NCBI RefSeq assembly: GCF_901709675.1
Contig: NC_051094.1
Span: 18,076,501-18,140,500 of the forward strand
DNA from: Syngnathus acus
Lineage: Eukaryota > Chordata > Actinopteri > Syngnathiformes > Syngnathidae
Direction: 5' to 3'
Length of the DNA: 64,000 bases
The notes below the pieces were generated by a model, which searched no databases, was not told where the DNA came from, and worked only from the letters and a program-made list of their open reading frames with translations. Positions 59,301-62,604 of this stretch are shown piece after piece. Both the position numbers and the translations under genes were made by a program. Position 1 is the first letter of the stretch; each line of letters starts with the position of its first letter.

Positions 59301-61214
59301 CAGGGAAAAGCCAAAAGTCACATCTTCGTACCCTTAACTGTTCAATGCAGTATTTTACTGCACAACCTTTTGATGCAATTACTGTAATCAAACTATTTCT
59401 GCAACTCTCATTTATGACCACAACTTCTCCAGACTGTATTTTTCAACTTCTTTGACTGATGTCCAATTGTTTTTTTTTAAATCAGGGCTCCTCTGAGTTG
59501 TCCATCAGTTTGTTCTTTACCCTTTGTTAGCCATGTGTTTGTGATTTTATCCTGTTGGAAGACACAAGACCCATTTTATTGACGCAACAAGAGTGCCAAC
59601 AGTTTTCCCCGTGTCACAAGTACAGAATAATAATAATAATGCAGGATGTGCTAAACAAGGTAGAATAAAATACAAAAACATAGTGGCGAGGACACTGACT
59701 TCAGGGAAGGCAAGGCAATAGAATGATGGACAGGTTTGCCAAGCCGGAAACAGCTGTCTGTCCGGACCCTGGCTCTCTTACAGGGCAGCTATGGAGGTCC
59801 CACATTGAGGTCTTGCTGGAGAAAGGAAGCAATAATGGTTCCACATTGAGGTCCTGCTGAGGAAATTGACCAATCATGTAAGATTTGATCAATATTTGGT
59901 GTCCCCATTTTTGTGTGTAGTCTCGTATTTGCCAAAATACTCCCCCTCTCTACCTTTAATGGCGCCATGTTGTAACGAGTGATGTCATGTAGTTGACAGG
60001 ATCCCTTTCACCTACCTGCTCTTGAGTGGATAGCCAGATTGCTTGCCTATGAATGGAAAACTTTACTTTCACTACGTGATATTATTTTCACTAGGTGATT
60101 TTAATATTTTCAATAGATGACTTATGAGAGAAAAAGTCCACTGTACACCAGGCAGGCCGCCGAGCAAGCTCATCGCCATTGCTGCCACAGCACCTAATTC
60201 CTCGATGTACCCAAAATCCACACAGTCCAGGCAGTAGACAACATTTATTTTCCCAATTTTGCAGCGTCAATATTGACGAAAGGTTCGTCAATCTGTCATT
60301 GAAAAGCAGCCGCACAAAAACAAAGCCCGCTGCCTGCCAACTTGTAGGCGCCGCCATCACAGTGCGTTGCTGCGCCACCTCGTTCAGCATGCCCAGTGTT
60401 GTCTACACCTGATTCCAACGAGTTATTCTCGCAATTTTGCAGTGTCAATATTGAAAAAAAGGTCTCTCAATGTTGTTGTCAATGACGAGCTCTCTCTGTC
60501 TGAGTGTAGATGACACGATCAACAAGGTCTCATATTAATTTGTTATTTATTCCTTGGACCTCCATTCAACGTGACTTGGATTTATTATTTACTCCTTGTA
60601 CATTGAACGTAGGATCTCGACTTGGGTTTATTTATTACGCATGCGGGGCTGATTATGTGCCGCACCTGTTTGATACAGACAGTGTGACAGAGAAGGAGCA
60701 CGTCATCACTGACGGATTGACAGACCCTCTTTCAATATTGACACTCCAAAATCACGAGAACAGATTAAGTTATTTAATAAATGTGTATTAAATAGATAGC
60801 CTTTCGCATTAATCAGCACCTTTTCTAAACCTAAAGCGTTGCGAAGTTGCTTTAACTAGTAAATGTTCACATTAGGTTAGGTTTGGACATTCTTTTTCAC
60901 CATTATAAAAATCCTTTCAAAACTTCAAGTGGATGTAGTACTTGTATCTTGGTCTTACATTAAGATTACTGACAAATGATACAGAAAACATAATGCAACT
61001 AATACATATAATAACAATAATATAGGGTATATTATTTCTCATTAAAATCTGTAAATGTTTGTTGCAGTATTTTAAACTTGCTGTATTTCTCTTCTGTTTC
61101 TAGATGTTCACCTGCCCATCCTGTCGCAGTGCATTTTGTGTGGAGTGCGATCACTTCATTCATGATACACTACACTGCTGCCCTGGTTGTGTTCACTGTC
61201 AGCGCACCCCTTAA
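5081..61214 (+). CDS. gtf2h2: TFIIH core subunit p44 (general transcription factor IIH subunit 2), C-terminal eight exons
   Basis: GTF2H2/p44 is a core subunit of the TFIIH complex, where it contacts and stimulates the XPD helicase in nucleotide excision repair and RNA polymerase II initiation in the nucleus. Eight exons join in frame to give the last ~240 residues of a ~395-residue protein: the end of the VWA-like domain ([13 protein letters not shown]), a C4 zinc finger (CPQC...CKVC), and the C-terminal RING-like C4C4 module (CESC...CPSC...CVEC...CCPGC). All seven visible introns are GT-AG with consistent phases, and no stop or frameshift is seen, so the gene looks functional. The N-terminal ~150 residues are outside the window. 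Introns 2, 3 and 6 are inflated by transposons to 27.9, 7.4 and 17.2 kb. The last residues (HCQRTP then stop) differ from the usual IPAPSGV-like ending. Confidence 0.96.
5273..5363 (+). CDS. gtf2h2: gtf2h2 exon (HMPGHTSRE...YEMIQ)
   Basis: It encodes [17 protein letters not shown] and [13 protein letters not shown], the hydrophobic strand and acidic loop of the VWA-like fold. The donor gtgata at 5364 opens a 27,876-bp intron that holds most transposons of the window. Confidence 0.95.
5471..6317. mobile_element. hAT-like element with CAGGGCTGTGGAC termini, partly duplicated
   Basis: CAGGGCTGTGGACTCGG at 5471 pairs with gtccacagccctg ending 5639, making a 169-bp unit full of 'ggactcggactcgg' motifs. 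The same right-end block (ctgctgagaatgcgcgtagg... to agccctg) recurs and ends at 6317. Between the two ends lies a fragment of a different hAT transposase gene. No convincing 8-bp target duplication is visible, so the pair may reflect a duplication or a nested insertion. Confidence 0.6.
5860..6207 (+). pseudogene. hAT transposase N-terminal fragment (BED-type zinc finger)
   Basis: The frame opens [19 protein letters not shown] and contains [15 protein letters not shown]...RHFSSLHA, a BED-like C2H2 finger typical of hAT transposases of the GTF2IRD2/ZBED-related group. It stops after about 115 residues, so the catalytic and dimerisation domains are missing. A near-identical copy lies at 56419-56766 and a shorter one near 57264. 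It is transposon debris, not a host gene. Confidence 0.85.
6318..7147. other. Unassigned intronic sequence
   Basis: AT-rich sequence with a short GC-rich 'gcctgcctgcctgc' run near 6365. I recognise no gene or element boundary. Confidence 0.4.
7148..7520 (+). mobile_element. PIF/Harbinger fragment (5' end)
   Basis: It begins 'gggggtatttcagaaagcgg', the kind of terminus used by teleost Harbinger elements, followed by a frame at 7281-7520. Its second half ([19 protein letters not shown] then [10 protein letters not shown]) resembles the N-terminus of HARBI1-like nucleases. The right end and catalytic domain are absent. Confidence 0.6.
7556..8437 (-). mobile_element. hAT element (CAGGGGTGTCCAAAC termini) with 8-bp TSD
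   Basis: The termini CAGGGGTGTCCAAAC and gtttggacacccctg are flanked by a perfect gtgtagag duplication (7548-7555, 8438-8445). It is 882 bp long. The right terminus has the 'gggccgcagttggcccgc' block. It retains only a transposase fragment, so it is non-autonomous. The same family forms the larger 36220-37972 element. Confidence 0.92.
7934..8215 (-). pseudogene. hAT transposase fragment
   Basis: On the minus strand it reads [16 protein letters not shown]... followed by a Q/E-rich stretch, the region just after a BED zinc finger in Charlie/GTF2IRD2-type hAT transposases. The upstream finger half is kept in the related copy at 37607-37843. It is truncated and probably inactive. Confidence 0.75.
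8521..9258. other. Unassigned sequence with a small stem-loop
   Basis: No gene is visible. An inverted repeat pairs 8951-8970 (gagtaataaacaaggcgaat) with 8977-8996, leaving a very short loop. It may be the remains of a small foldback MITE. Confidence 0.45.
9259..9763 (-). mobile_element. hAT fragment (CAGCGG-CCCCAACC terminus)
   Basis: The left end 'cagcggcccccaacctttt' and the following interior match the complete element at 41897-42715, including the stretch encoding the transposase C-terminus. The right part is missing: the similarity runs into the Tc1 element that starts at 9766. Confidence 0.8.
11380..11580. repeat. GC-rich ~118-bp units (about 1.5 copies)
   Basis: These are inverted copies of the unit seen at 27418-27770, with the landmark 'gaccgggcgtgcgtaaaagcc' at about 11431 and a variant near 11549. 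Confidence 0.75.
11741..11890. repeat. 10-bp minisatellite, 15 units
   Basis: The decamer tcacgctgcg repeats exactly 13 times from 11751 to 11880, with one variant unit at each end. It creates an open frame with a 10-residue repeat, which is an artefact of the 30-bp codon period. Confidence 0.98.
12010..12729 (-). pseudogene. LINE polyprotein, C-terminal part
   Basis: On the minus strand it runs [26 protein letters not shown], then [10 protein letters not shown]-like and [14 protein letters not shown] motifs to a stop. These are typical of the region downstream of the RT in RTE/I-like LINEs. The frame joins exactly to the RT part at 14591-15277 if the inserted element and one TA are removed. 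No stop is seen within this half. Confidence 0.85.
12732..14590. mobile_element. CCGTATTTTCC-family element with satellite core
   Basis: It is flanked by TA (12730-12731, 14591-14592) inside LINE codons, and removing it restores the LINE frame. Termini are CCGTATTTTCCGGACTATAAG and cggaaaatacgg, and subterminal 'gcgccttata' motifs occur in both orientations at both ends. It is 1859 bp long, and most of the interior is the 251-bp tandem repeat. No transposase is present. A second, truncated left end is at 45017. Confidence 0.9.
12983..14400. repeat. 251-bp satellite, ~5.6 copies, invariant period
   Basis: The landmark 'gtaagtagtaccaatgcg' recurs at a spacing of exactly 251 bp through all units (for example 13061, 13312, 13563, 13814, 14065, 14316). 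Units differ only by scattered substitutions and no indel. Each contains two 'ctgaggctcatggga' or 'ctgaggctcgtggga' phrases about 25 bp apart. Confidence 0.97.
14591..15277 (-). pseudogene. LINE reverse transcriptase domain (5'-truncated)
   Basis: RT motifs are readable on the minus strand in order: [48 protein letters not shown] (motif A), [14 protein letters not shown] (motif B) and DFADDIALL (the FADD catalytic box). The endonuclease domain is missing because of 5' truncation at 15277. The reading frame is open until the inserted element. Confidence 0.9.
15458..16449 (+). pseudogene. Tc1-like transposase (frameshifted)
   Basis: The start at 15458 gives [19 protein letters not shown], an N-terminal helix-turn-helix ([20 protein letters not shown]), then the DDE/D domain: SDESKF (first Asp), [10 protein letters not shown] (second Asp) and [11 protein letters not shown] (Glu region). 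A frameshift near 16085-16095 ends the first frame at 16115, and the second resumes to the stop at 16447-16449. Total length ~330 codons is normal for Tc1. Confidence 0.92.
16735..16920. mobile_element. Microsatellite and right end of a CAGGGGTGGCCAACC hAT
   Basis: GT/GC-rich simple repeat (16735-16826) followed by 'gtggctcttagtctctgact' and 'ggttggccacccgtg'. This is the same arrangement as the inverted form at 56225-56345. The left end is missing. Confidence 0.7.
18154..18390 (-). pseudogene. hAT transposase N-terminal fragment (duplicate of 37607-37843)
   Basis: On the minus strand it reads [18 protein letters not shown], then [21 protein letters not shown], the BED-type finger region of a Charlie/GTF2IRD2-like hAT transposase. 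It was carried here with the duplicated block. Confidence 0.8.
18630..20527 (-). mobile_element. CCGTAATTTT-family palindromic element, copy 2
   Basis: It is flanked by TA (18628-18629, 20528-20529) and is 1898 bp. It reads as the reverse complement of 1904-3802, including arm variants such as 'ctggcgtcag' versus 'ctgacgtcag' at equivalent ends and the variant terminus ccgtaatttttgg. The paralogous locus at 38076-38090 shows the uninterrupted target 'aaaataccTAatttaata', so the precise ends and the 2-bp TA duplication are shown directly. Palindrome arms lie about 18813-19465 and 19564-20318. Confidence 0.95.
21794..24000 (+). pseudogene. L2-like LINE endonuclease/reverse transcriptase
   Basis: The start of the frame holds the end of the endonuclease domain ([22 protein letters not shown]). 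RT motifs follow: [38 protein letters not shown] (motif A), TGAPQGC (motif B) and [11 protein letters not shown] (catalytic FADD), then [16 protein letters not shown] and the C-terminal YFLRKLRR...VWGGSC region to a stop at 23998-24000. Damage: an in-frame stop at 22895-22897 and a small deletion with frameshift just after motif B near 23252. Few lesions suggest recent insertion. Confidence 0.93.
21797..24302 (+). mobile_element. L2-like LINE, 5'-truncated, inserted in another LINE
   Basis: It begins inside the endonuclease domain and ends with 'gacaataaagcagactttga' and a TTTGAC repeat, the usual L2-type 3' tail. A short, imperfect target duplication around 'tggaa/ttgaa' fits. The GC-rich coding sequence contrasts with the AT-rich host LINE. 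Confidence 0.88.
24303..26062 (+). pseudogene. LINE reverse transcriptase (jockey/CR1/L2-like)
   Basis: It contains [46 protein letters not shown] (motif A), [20 protein letters not shown] (motif B) and FADDTNIY (catalytic box), followed by the C-terminal NLRRRGNL...[12 protein letters not shown] segment to a stop at 26060-26062. One frameshift near 25120-25135 splits it between motifs A and B. Its A+T-rich codon use differs from the inserted L2. Confidence 0.92.
26281..27046. other. AT-rich repeat debris
   Basis: 26380-26650 is a pyrimidine-rich repeat of 'ttcaaccgattcaacccgttccaac' type phrases ending in 'cgcaatttctccagaaattgc', a foldback motif. 26760-26900 contains hAT-like remnants ('tgtcacccctg'). 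No gene is visible. Confidence 0.5.
27418..27770 (+). repeat. GC-rich 118-bp tandem units (3 copies)
   Basis: 'ggcttttacgcacgcccggt' starts at 27418, 27536 and 27654, an exact 118-bp spacing. The third unit degenerates into 'cacctccgtggctggaagt' variants. The same unit forms the core of the palindrome arms at 2113-3517 and 18813-20318. Confidence 0.95.
28304..32822 (+). mobile_element. tRNA-derived SINE split by 4.1 kb
   Basis: The head (28304-28367) has 'ggctcggtggcgcactgggt' and 'gtgtgggttc', tRNA-like A and B box regions. The body and tail (32538-32822) have 'gtttgcatgttctccccggg' through 'atggatggatggatg'. The sequence gttacgtcaggc flanks both outer ends (28291-28302 and 32823-32834), so this was one SINE insertion. 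The middle is displaced and inverted (32512-32537). Confidence 0.85.
28368..32511. other. Unrecognised 4.1 kb DNA captured inside a SINE
   Basis: I find no transposon terminus, long frame, RT or transposase motif here. It contains 'caataaaaaaaaaaaag' near 32394 and T/A-rich tracts. The right border carries an inverted 26-bp piece of the SINE ('ggaatcgaacccacaccctg'). It could be displaced host DNA from elsewhere. The frames at 29289 and 30514 have no recognisable motif. Confidence 0.6.
33240..33438 (+). CDS. gtf2h2: gtf2h2 exon ([14 protein letters not shown]...SLIRM)
   Basis: It encodes [39 protein letters not shown] and [16 protein letters not shown]. The acceptor is 'cattgtcag', the donor is gttagt, and it ends one base into a Gly codon. 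The loop after KELL has one residue more than the mammalian form as I recall it. Confidence 0.97.
33505..34372. mobile_element. Mariner/Tc-like MITE with ~70-bp TIRs
   Basis: CAGGGTCCGGCAAAATGATC and gatcattttgccggaccctg, flanked by TA (33503-33504, 34373-34374). The inverted similarity extends about 70 bp, through the shared 'taataaaatgcaaataaatt'. It hosts a SINE (33693-34003) and has no transposase. Confidence 0.93.
33693..34003 (-). mobile_element. tRNA-derived SINE (minus strand)
   Basis: On the minus strand it begins 'ccagctcagtggcctagtgg' (A-box-like), then 'gtgggttcaaacccc' (B-box-like), and ends in the 'gacggtcattgggactttaa' tail. It is a common percomorph-type SINE arrangement inserted in the MITE. 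Confidence 0.88.
34470..34801 (+). mobile_element. tRNA-derived SINE, same family as 28304-32822
   Basis: 'ggttagcacgttcacctcac', 'gggttttctctgggtacttc' and 'taggctccagcacgtccaca' are ordered as in the other copy. A 31-bp 'ggcgaccacttcagggtgta' block is tandemly duplicated near 34674-34730. Its tail abuts the pogo-like element at 34804. Confidence 0.85.
36566..37328. mobile_element. hAT non-autonomous element (TAGGGGTGTAA termini)
   Basis: Perfect 8-bp duplication gttattat (36558-36565, 37329-37336). The uninterrupted site is preserved in the related hAT at 7910-7930 ('gttattattaaaactt'). It is 763 bp with repeated 'atcgatgtgtatcgat' and 'cacgatacgatat' subterminal motifs. The open frame 36969-37313 has no recognised domain. 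Confidence 0.95.
37607..37843 (-). pseudogene. hAT transposase N-terminal fragment
   Basis: It contains [19 protein letters not shown] and [20 protein letters not shown] on the minus strand, the BED-like finger of a Charlie/GTF2IRD2-type transposase. The frame is cut right after the finger by divergence and the inner hAT. Confidence 0.8.
38537..38749. mobile_element. 213-bp hAT MITE
   Basis: CAGGGGTCACCAACTCCGGT and its complement at the right end are flanked by a perfect 8-bp duplication ctgtagat (38529-38536, 38750-38757). It is almost fully self-complementary. A copy truncated at 21070 lies in the duplicated block. Confidence 0.95.
39120..39340 (-). pseudogene. LINE RT fragment (L2-like)
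   Basis: On the minus strand '[20 protein letters not shown]' and a 'DGVAPTTCT' stretch resemble the region around the catalytic box and thumb of L2-like RTs, heavily decayed. The matching segment on the other strand is at 40403-40710. Confidence 0.4.
39361..39926 (-). pseudogene. LTR-retrotransposon gag-like fragment with a 194-bp tandem duplication
   Basis: The minus strand from 39926 opens [20 protein letters not shown] and AFSKQANFL. After a frame shift it continues with an E/D/K-rich segment ([27 protein letters not shown]) ending in RYGE-E...AIEEAES. The E/K-rich segment occurs twice because of a 194-bp duplication (39361-39554 and 39555 onward). This composition resembles gag-like proteins of fish BEL/Pao elements as I recall them. 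Function and family are uncertain. Confidence 0.4.
40403..40714 (+). pseudogene. LINE RT thumb fragment (L2-like)
   Basis: It reads [40 protein letters not shown] and [13 protein letters not shown], the conserved region downstream of the RT catalytic box in L2-like LINEs. It is truncated on both sides. Confidence 0.75.
40816..40879 (+). CDS. gtf2h2: gtf2h2 exon ([21 protein letters not shown])
   Basis: Acceptor 'tttaatcag', donor gtaagt. It encodes [20 protein letters not shown], the linker between the VWA-like domain and the zinc finger. Confidence 0.96.
41059..41162 (+). CDS. gtf2h2: gtf2h2 exon (C4 zinc finger)
   Basis: It encodes [19 protein letters not shown] and [10 protein letters not shown], the CPQC/CKVC pair of the p44 C4 zinc finger. 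Acceptor 'gtcttacag', donor gtatgt. The preceding intron is only 179 bp. Confidence 0.97.
41631..41733 (+). CDS. gtf2h2: gtf2h2 exon ([19 protein letters not shown])
   Basis: It encodes [19 protein letters not shown] followed by a more variable acidic segment (VENTPEKR). The donor gttagt opens the 17,221-bp intron 6. Confidence 0.96.
41897..42715 (-). mobile_element. hAT element (CAGCGGTCCCCAACC termini)
   Basis: CAGCGGTCCCCAACC and 'gattggggaccgctg' are flanked by ctctagag and ctctcgag (one mismatch). It is 819 bp, with an AAAT microsatellite at 41976-42005. It keeps the 3' part of a transposase gene only. Confidence 0.92.
42140..42520 (-). pseudogene. hAT transposase C-terminal dimerisation domain
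   Basis: The minus strand encodes [20 protein letters not shown] followed by [18 protein letters not shown], the hATC dimerisation motif shared by hAT transposases. The RNase H-like catalytic core is missing. Confidence 0.9.
42724..43151. other. Unassigned intronic sequence
   Basis: A short frame with [18 protein letters not shown] near 42850-42927 ends in 'gagtgagt', which could mimic a donor, but it matches nothing in GTF2H2 and I do not call an exon. No element ends are seen. Confidence 0.4.
43152..43260 (+). mobile_element. Transposon terminus (CCGTATTGGCCCGAATATAAG)
   Basis: 'tattggcccgaatataagac' and 'cgattataaggcgaccccct' resemble one end of a teleost TIR element in which 'ataaggcgacc' is repeated. 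The opposite end was not found before 44000. Confidence 0.5.
43261..44039. other. Unassigned, possible solo-LTR-like segment
   Basis: 43570-43920 has 'tgttggggagcctgaggtct', a GC-rich part, and an inverted poly(A) signal-like 'tttattggcaag'. I cannot show matching ends or a target duplication, so no element is called. Confidence 0.3.
44040..44520 (+). pseudogene. Tc1/mariner transposase C-terminal fragment and right end
   Basis: The frame 44089-44415 reads [37 protein letters not shown] and [12 protein letters not shown], giving the second Asp and the Glu region of a DDE transposase. The 'taataattctgcacacta' terminus follows at 44501-44518. The N-terminal two thirds are gone. Confidence 0.88.
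44580..44665 (-). repeat. Inverted LINE 3' tail
   Basis: 'gacttacttagacttagaca' followed by 'aactttattgtcatt' is the reverse complement of an L2-type 3' tail (compare 24270-24300). Confidence 0.5.
45017..45105 (+). mobile_element. Truncated CCGTATTTTCC-family left end
   Basis: CCGTATTTTCCGCACCATAA after TA, with 'gcgcctcttaataaggtgcg'. It matches the left end of 12732-14590, but the right end is absent. Confidence 0.75.
45552..45995 (+). pseudogene. LINE APE-type endonuclease, N-terminal part
   Basis: It contains [53 protein letters not shown] and [18 protein letters not shown] (endonuclease strands including the catalytic Glu of SEVRR). An in-frame stop at 45942-45944 sits where the family reads YAPT. 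Interrupted by the ERV at 46010. Confidence 0.85.
46010..46415 (+). repeat. 5' LTR
   Basis: It starts TGTTAGGGTTGATAG and ends about 'gagtgagcacca'. It carries AATAAA at 46268-46273. It differs from the 3' LTR by several substitutions and small indels, implying considerable age. Confidence 0.92.
46427..46446 (+). other. Primer binding site, tRNA-His-like
   Basis: 'ggtgccgtgaccgggat' resembles the complement of the 3' end of tRNA-His (TGGTGCCGTGACT...). It lies 12 nt inside the LTR end as judged from the 3' LTR; the 3' LTR may have lost its last bases. Confidence 0.65.
46692..46880 (+). repeat. 113-bp tandem duplication in the ERV leader
   Basis: 'agcttgggttcaagtcccag' (46692) and 'agcttgggttcgagtcacag' (46805) head two related units that share 'cagagcttctttttc'. 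Each contains a motif resembling a tRNA B box. Confidence 0.85.
47086..47277 (+). pseudogene. gag: ERV gag start
   Basis: The frame begins MGN (a possible N-myristoylation glycine) and is rich in basic residues for 63 codons to a stop. The rest of gag (47280-48600) is not readable as a continuous frame. The position after the leader and before pol fits gag. Confidence 0.6.
48657..49016 (+). other. Degraded gag/protease region
   Basis: Short frames only. No protease DTG motif is seen. Confidence 0.4.
49030..49314 (+). pseudogene. pol: ERV reverse transcriptase, N-terminal fragment
   Basis: It contains a [20 protein letters not shown] stretch and [20 protein letters not shown], the start of a gamma/epsilon-type RT. 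The YXDD box, RNase H and most of integrase are absent; a large internal deletion joins near 49320-49420. Confidence 0.85.
49419..49620 (+). pseudogene. pol: ERV integrase C-terminal fragment
   Basis: It contains '[20 protein letters not shown]', 'WEGPF' and, in a shifted frame, 'WFHLSHWK'. This is the GPY/F-type module at the end of integrase. A stop follows 'RSKN'. The frame is broken. Confidence 0.75.
49745..52489 (+). mobile_element. LINE (Rex1/L2-like) inside ERV env, 3'-truncated
   Basis: It has a GC-rich 5' region, then an endonuclease and RT, and stops in the RT just before motif B; ERV env sequence resumes at about 52490. Loss of the 3' end is unusual for a LINE copy and suggests a deletion after insertion. 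Boundaries are approximate and no target duplication is visible. Confidence 0.8.
50088..52489 (+). pseudogene. LINE endonuclease and partial RT (Rex1/L2-like)
   Basis: The first frame (50088-51137) holds [22 protein letters not shown] and [15 protein letters not shown] (endonuclease). A frameshift near 51090-51100 moves to the frame 51098-52489 with [52 protein letters not shown] and [17 protein letters not shown] (RT motif A). Motif B and the catalytic FADD box are missing because of the 3' truncation. Confidence 0.92.
52490..53292 (+). pseudogene. env: ERV env surface-subunit region
   Basis: Overlapping frames (52757-53197, 52807-53292) hold Cys-rich stretches such as [13 protein letters not shown] and a possible N-glycosylation motif. 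The reading frame switches between them, so env is broken here. Its upstream part lies before the LINE. Confidence 0.65.
53313..53703 (+). pseudogene. env: ERV env transmembrane-subunit region
   Basis: Frame 53313-53498 has the heptad-like segment and [20 protein letters not shown], resembling the immunosuppressive-type region of gamma/epsilon-like envelope proteins, followed by a second Cys eight residues after the first. After a frameshift, 53422-53703 gives a membrane span ([20 protein letters not shown]) and a short tail. The break makes it non-functional. Confidence 0.85.
53949..54350 (+). repeat. 3' LTR
   Basis: It matches 46010-46415 with scattered differences. The polypurine stretch 'caggaggga' lies just before its TG start. 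Confidence 0.92.
54353..55870 (+). pseudogene. LINE endonuclease end and reverse transcriptase (multiply broken)
   Basis: It continues the LINE at 45552: [52 protein letters not shown] (endonuclease end). In other frames it reads [55 protein letters not shown] and [14 protein letters not shown] (RT motif A). It then decays near 'MQGCVP'. At least five frame changes are present. Confidence 0.82.
55898..56230. mobile_element. hAT-like terminus (CAGGGATGAGAATC)
   Basis: CAGGGATGAGAATCTTCCGC and 'ggatccgcggatttccg' resemble the left end of a hAT element. The matching right end is not seen. Confidence 0.45.
56231..56365. repeat. hAT end fragment with C and CA tracts
   Basis: 'agactaagagccacattttt' is followed by a run of 18 C and an imperfect CA repeat (56314-56357). 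This mirrors the arrangement at 16735-16920. Confidence 0.7.
56396..56830 (+). mobile_element. hAT fragment (CAGGGGTGGCCAACC) with transposase N-terminus
   Basis: The left terminus is at 56396, then the frame 56380-56766 reads [34 protein letters not shown] and [17 protein letters not shown], the BED-type finger region. It stops after LEHCTS. It matches 5860-6207 with scattered substitutions. The continuation LKSHTMKW-like sequence is non-coding. Confidence 0.85.
57046..57420 (+). mobile_element. hAT non-autonomous fragment (CAGGGGTGGCCAACC)
   Basis: CAGGGGTGGCCAACCCGCGG is followed by 'gagccgcatgcggctcttt'. It then repeats the 5' end of the transposase frame (57264) joined directly to the 'gagcgattggttttgctggc' block seen at 5770, an internal deletion. 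Confidence 0.8.
57421..58100. other. Unassigned AT-rich sequence
   Basis: No gene or repeat terminus recognised. Confidence 0.4.
58101..58193 (-). pseudogene. Acidic C-terminal tail of a pogo-like transposase (relic)
   Basis: The minus strand reads [20 protein letters not shown] then LPLSDVIE and a stop. A basic patch followed by a Ser/acidic tail is typical of pogo/Tigger-type transposase C-termini. The rest of the gene is not recognisable. Confidence 0.5.
58955..58994 (+). CDS. gtf2h2: gtf2h2 exon ([13 protein letters not shown])
   Basis: A 40-nt exon with acceptor 'tgatttcag' and donor gtaagt. It encodes [13 protein letters not shown], the first Cys pair of the C-terminal RING-like module. 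It completes the codon opened at 41733. Confidence 0.96.
58995..61103. other. gtf2h2 intron 7, no clear elements
   Basis: 60110-60800 contains several 'cagcgtcaatattga' phrases in both orientations, possibly old MITE debris. Otherwise unassigned. Confidence 0.45.
61104..61214 (+). CDS. gtf2h2: gtf2h2 terminal coding exon
   Basis: Acceptor 'gtttctag'. It encodes [17 protein letters not shown] and [18 protein letters not shown], then TAA at 61212-61214. The CPSC, CVEC and CCPGC pairs complete the zinc-binding module. The end is short compared with the usual form. Confidence 0.97.
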   Translation: MFTCPSCRSAFCVECDHFIHDTLHCCPGCVHCQRTP

Positions 61215-62210
61215 AACCACACCTAGAGGAGAAAAGAGAAGGAAAGAATTTATGATAATTGTAATAGATCATGATCAAGAGGAGCCCGATAAGATATGTA
61301 CAAAGACCATGACCGATAGGAGCCCCATAAAATGAGTACAGTAGTATACTTTGCAGCATTTAAGTGGTGGGTTCTTTGGTGATCTAAAACATCTTTGGCT
61401 GCGCCCCAAACACACGAACCTTGTACTTGGATGAAGTTGTTCTTTAAAGCAATTTTTAATATTTGATGTTGATTAAAGGGTATAGTTTACATTAGTAAAT
61501 CTGACACAAAAACTGTGCCAAACAAATCATGCTAGTAACTTGCTGTCGTGACCCCTGACAGGAAAATCCCCCAAAATCACTCCTGTCCTGTTTACGGACA
61601 TTTATATGAATGGACTAACTATGCCTCTTACTTGCCGTCATGTAGTCAGTACAGACCACATTTTGTCACCTTTTGTCTTGTGCAGTTATTTTCAATGACT
61701 AAATTAGTATTATAAATAAAGCTAAATATATGTTAATGATGTTGTAACTTAGATTTTGCCATTCACGGACTGCATCTCCACGTGGTCGCCATTGTTGAGT
61801 GATTCACATTGTAGTTTGTCGGTGAACTCTGGGTCTTTTTTTTTTCTTCAAGTTTGCAACTCCTACACCCGAGTTCAAAGTAGTGCGCTTTTCCAAGTTG
61901 GACGTTTGGTAGGTCCAACTTGTCACTCTCCTCAAATGCAGCACTAGTCCATTCATATGTTTGTCCGGGGTCTTGTGGGTGGCACACTTAGTGTGCGTGT
62001 GTGTGTGTGCGCGTGCGTGTCTGCGCGTACGTGCGCGTGTGTAATATAAAAACTTTGAATGGCTGATTTGGCCATTAGTTCACTAACAGTTACGGTATAC
62101 CTGCCTGTTGTTAAAACCTTTCATCTGAGCTTCCGTACAACAGTGCATCTAGAAACCATCGCAATGACTGTTAGTGTGATGTGACGTCAATTACAATGAA
62201 TAAAGTGGAA
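61215..62210 (+). other. gtf2h2: gtf2h2 3' UTR and downstream
   Basis: Candidate poly(A) signals AATAAA lie at 61715-61720 and 62199-62204. I cannot tell which is used. A GT/GC microsatellite is at 61990-62042. Confidence 0.6.
61990..62042. repeat. GT/GC microsatellite
   Basis: Alternating purine-pyrimidine tract (gtgtgcgtgtgtgtg then gcgcgtgcgtg). Confidence 0.9.
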
Positions 62211-62604
62211 ATGGTTTAATTTCTTTGAGTTTGGTGCAGTCTGATTTTCAGATGTTTTTTTTTTTCAACCTCGTACCGATGTGATGATGTGTTCAGACCA
62301 GTGTCGTGTGGTGTGGTGCGTTTAGGATGTGGGCCTTAAGTGGGGATTTAAGGGACCTAATCCACTTAGCAATGCGGCCATTTTTTGTTTAAATTAGATT
62401 TTTTTTATTTAGGCAAGTACAACACACCCTAACCCTAACACTACAACTTCATTTCACATTTTGTTTTACATGACTTGTCGAAAAGGGATGCGGGTTGAAG
62501 TAATTCTGCTTATCTAGTCCCGTCCCAAATACAAACAAGGTTTTCACTGCCAGACACACAATCTATATTACTACATACAGTACTACTTATAACATATATG
62601 TTTT

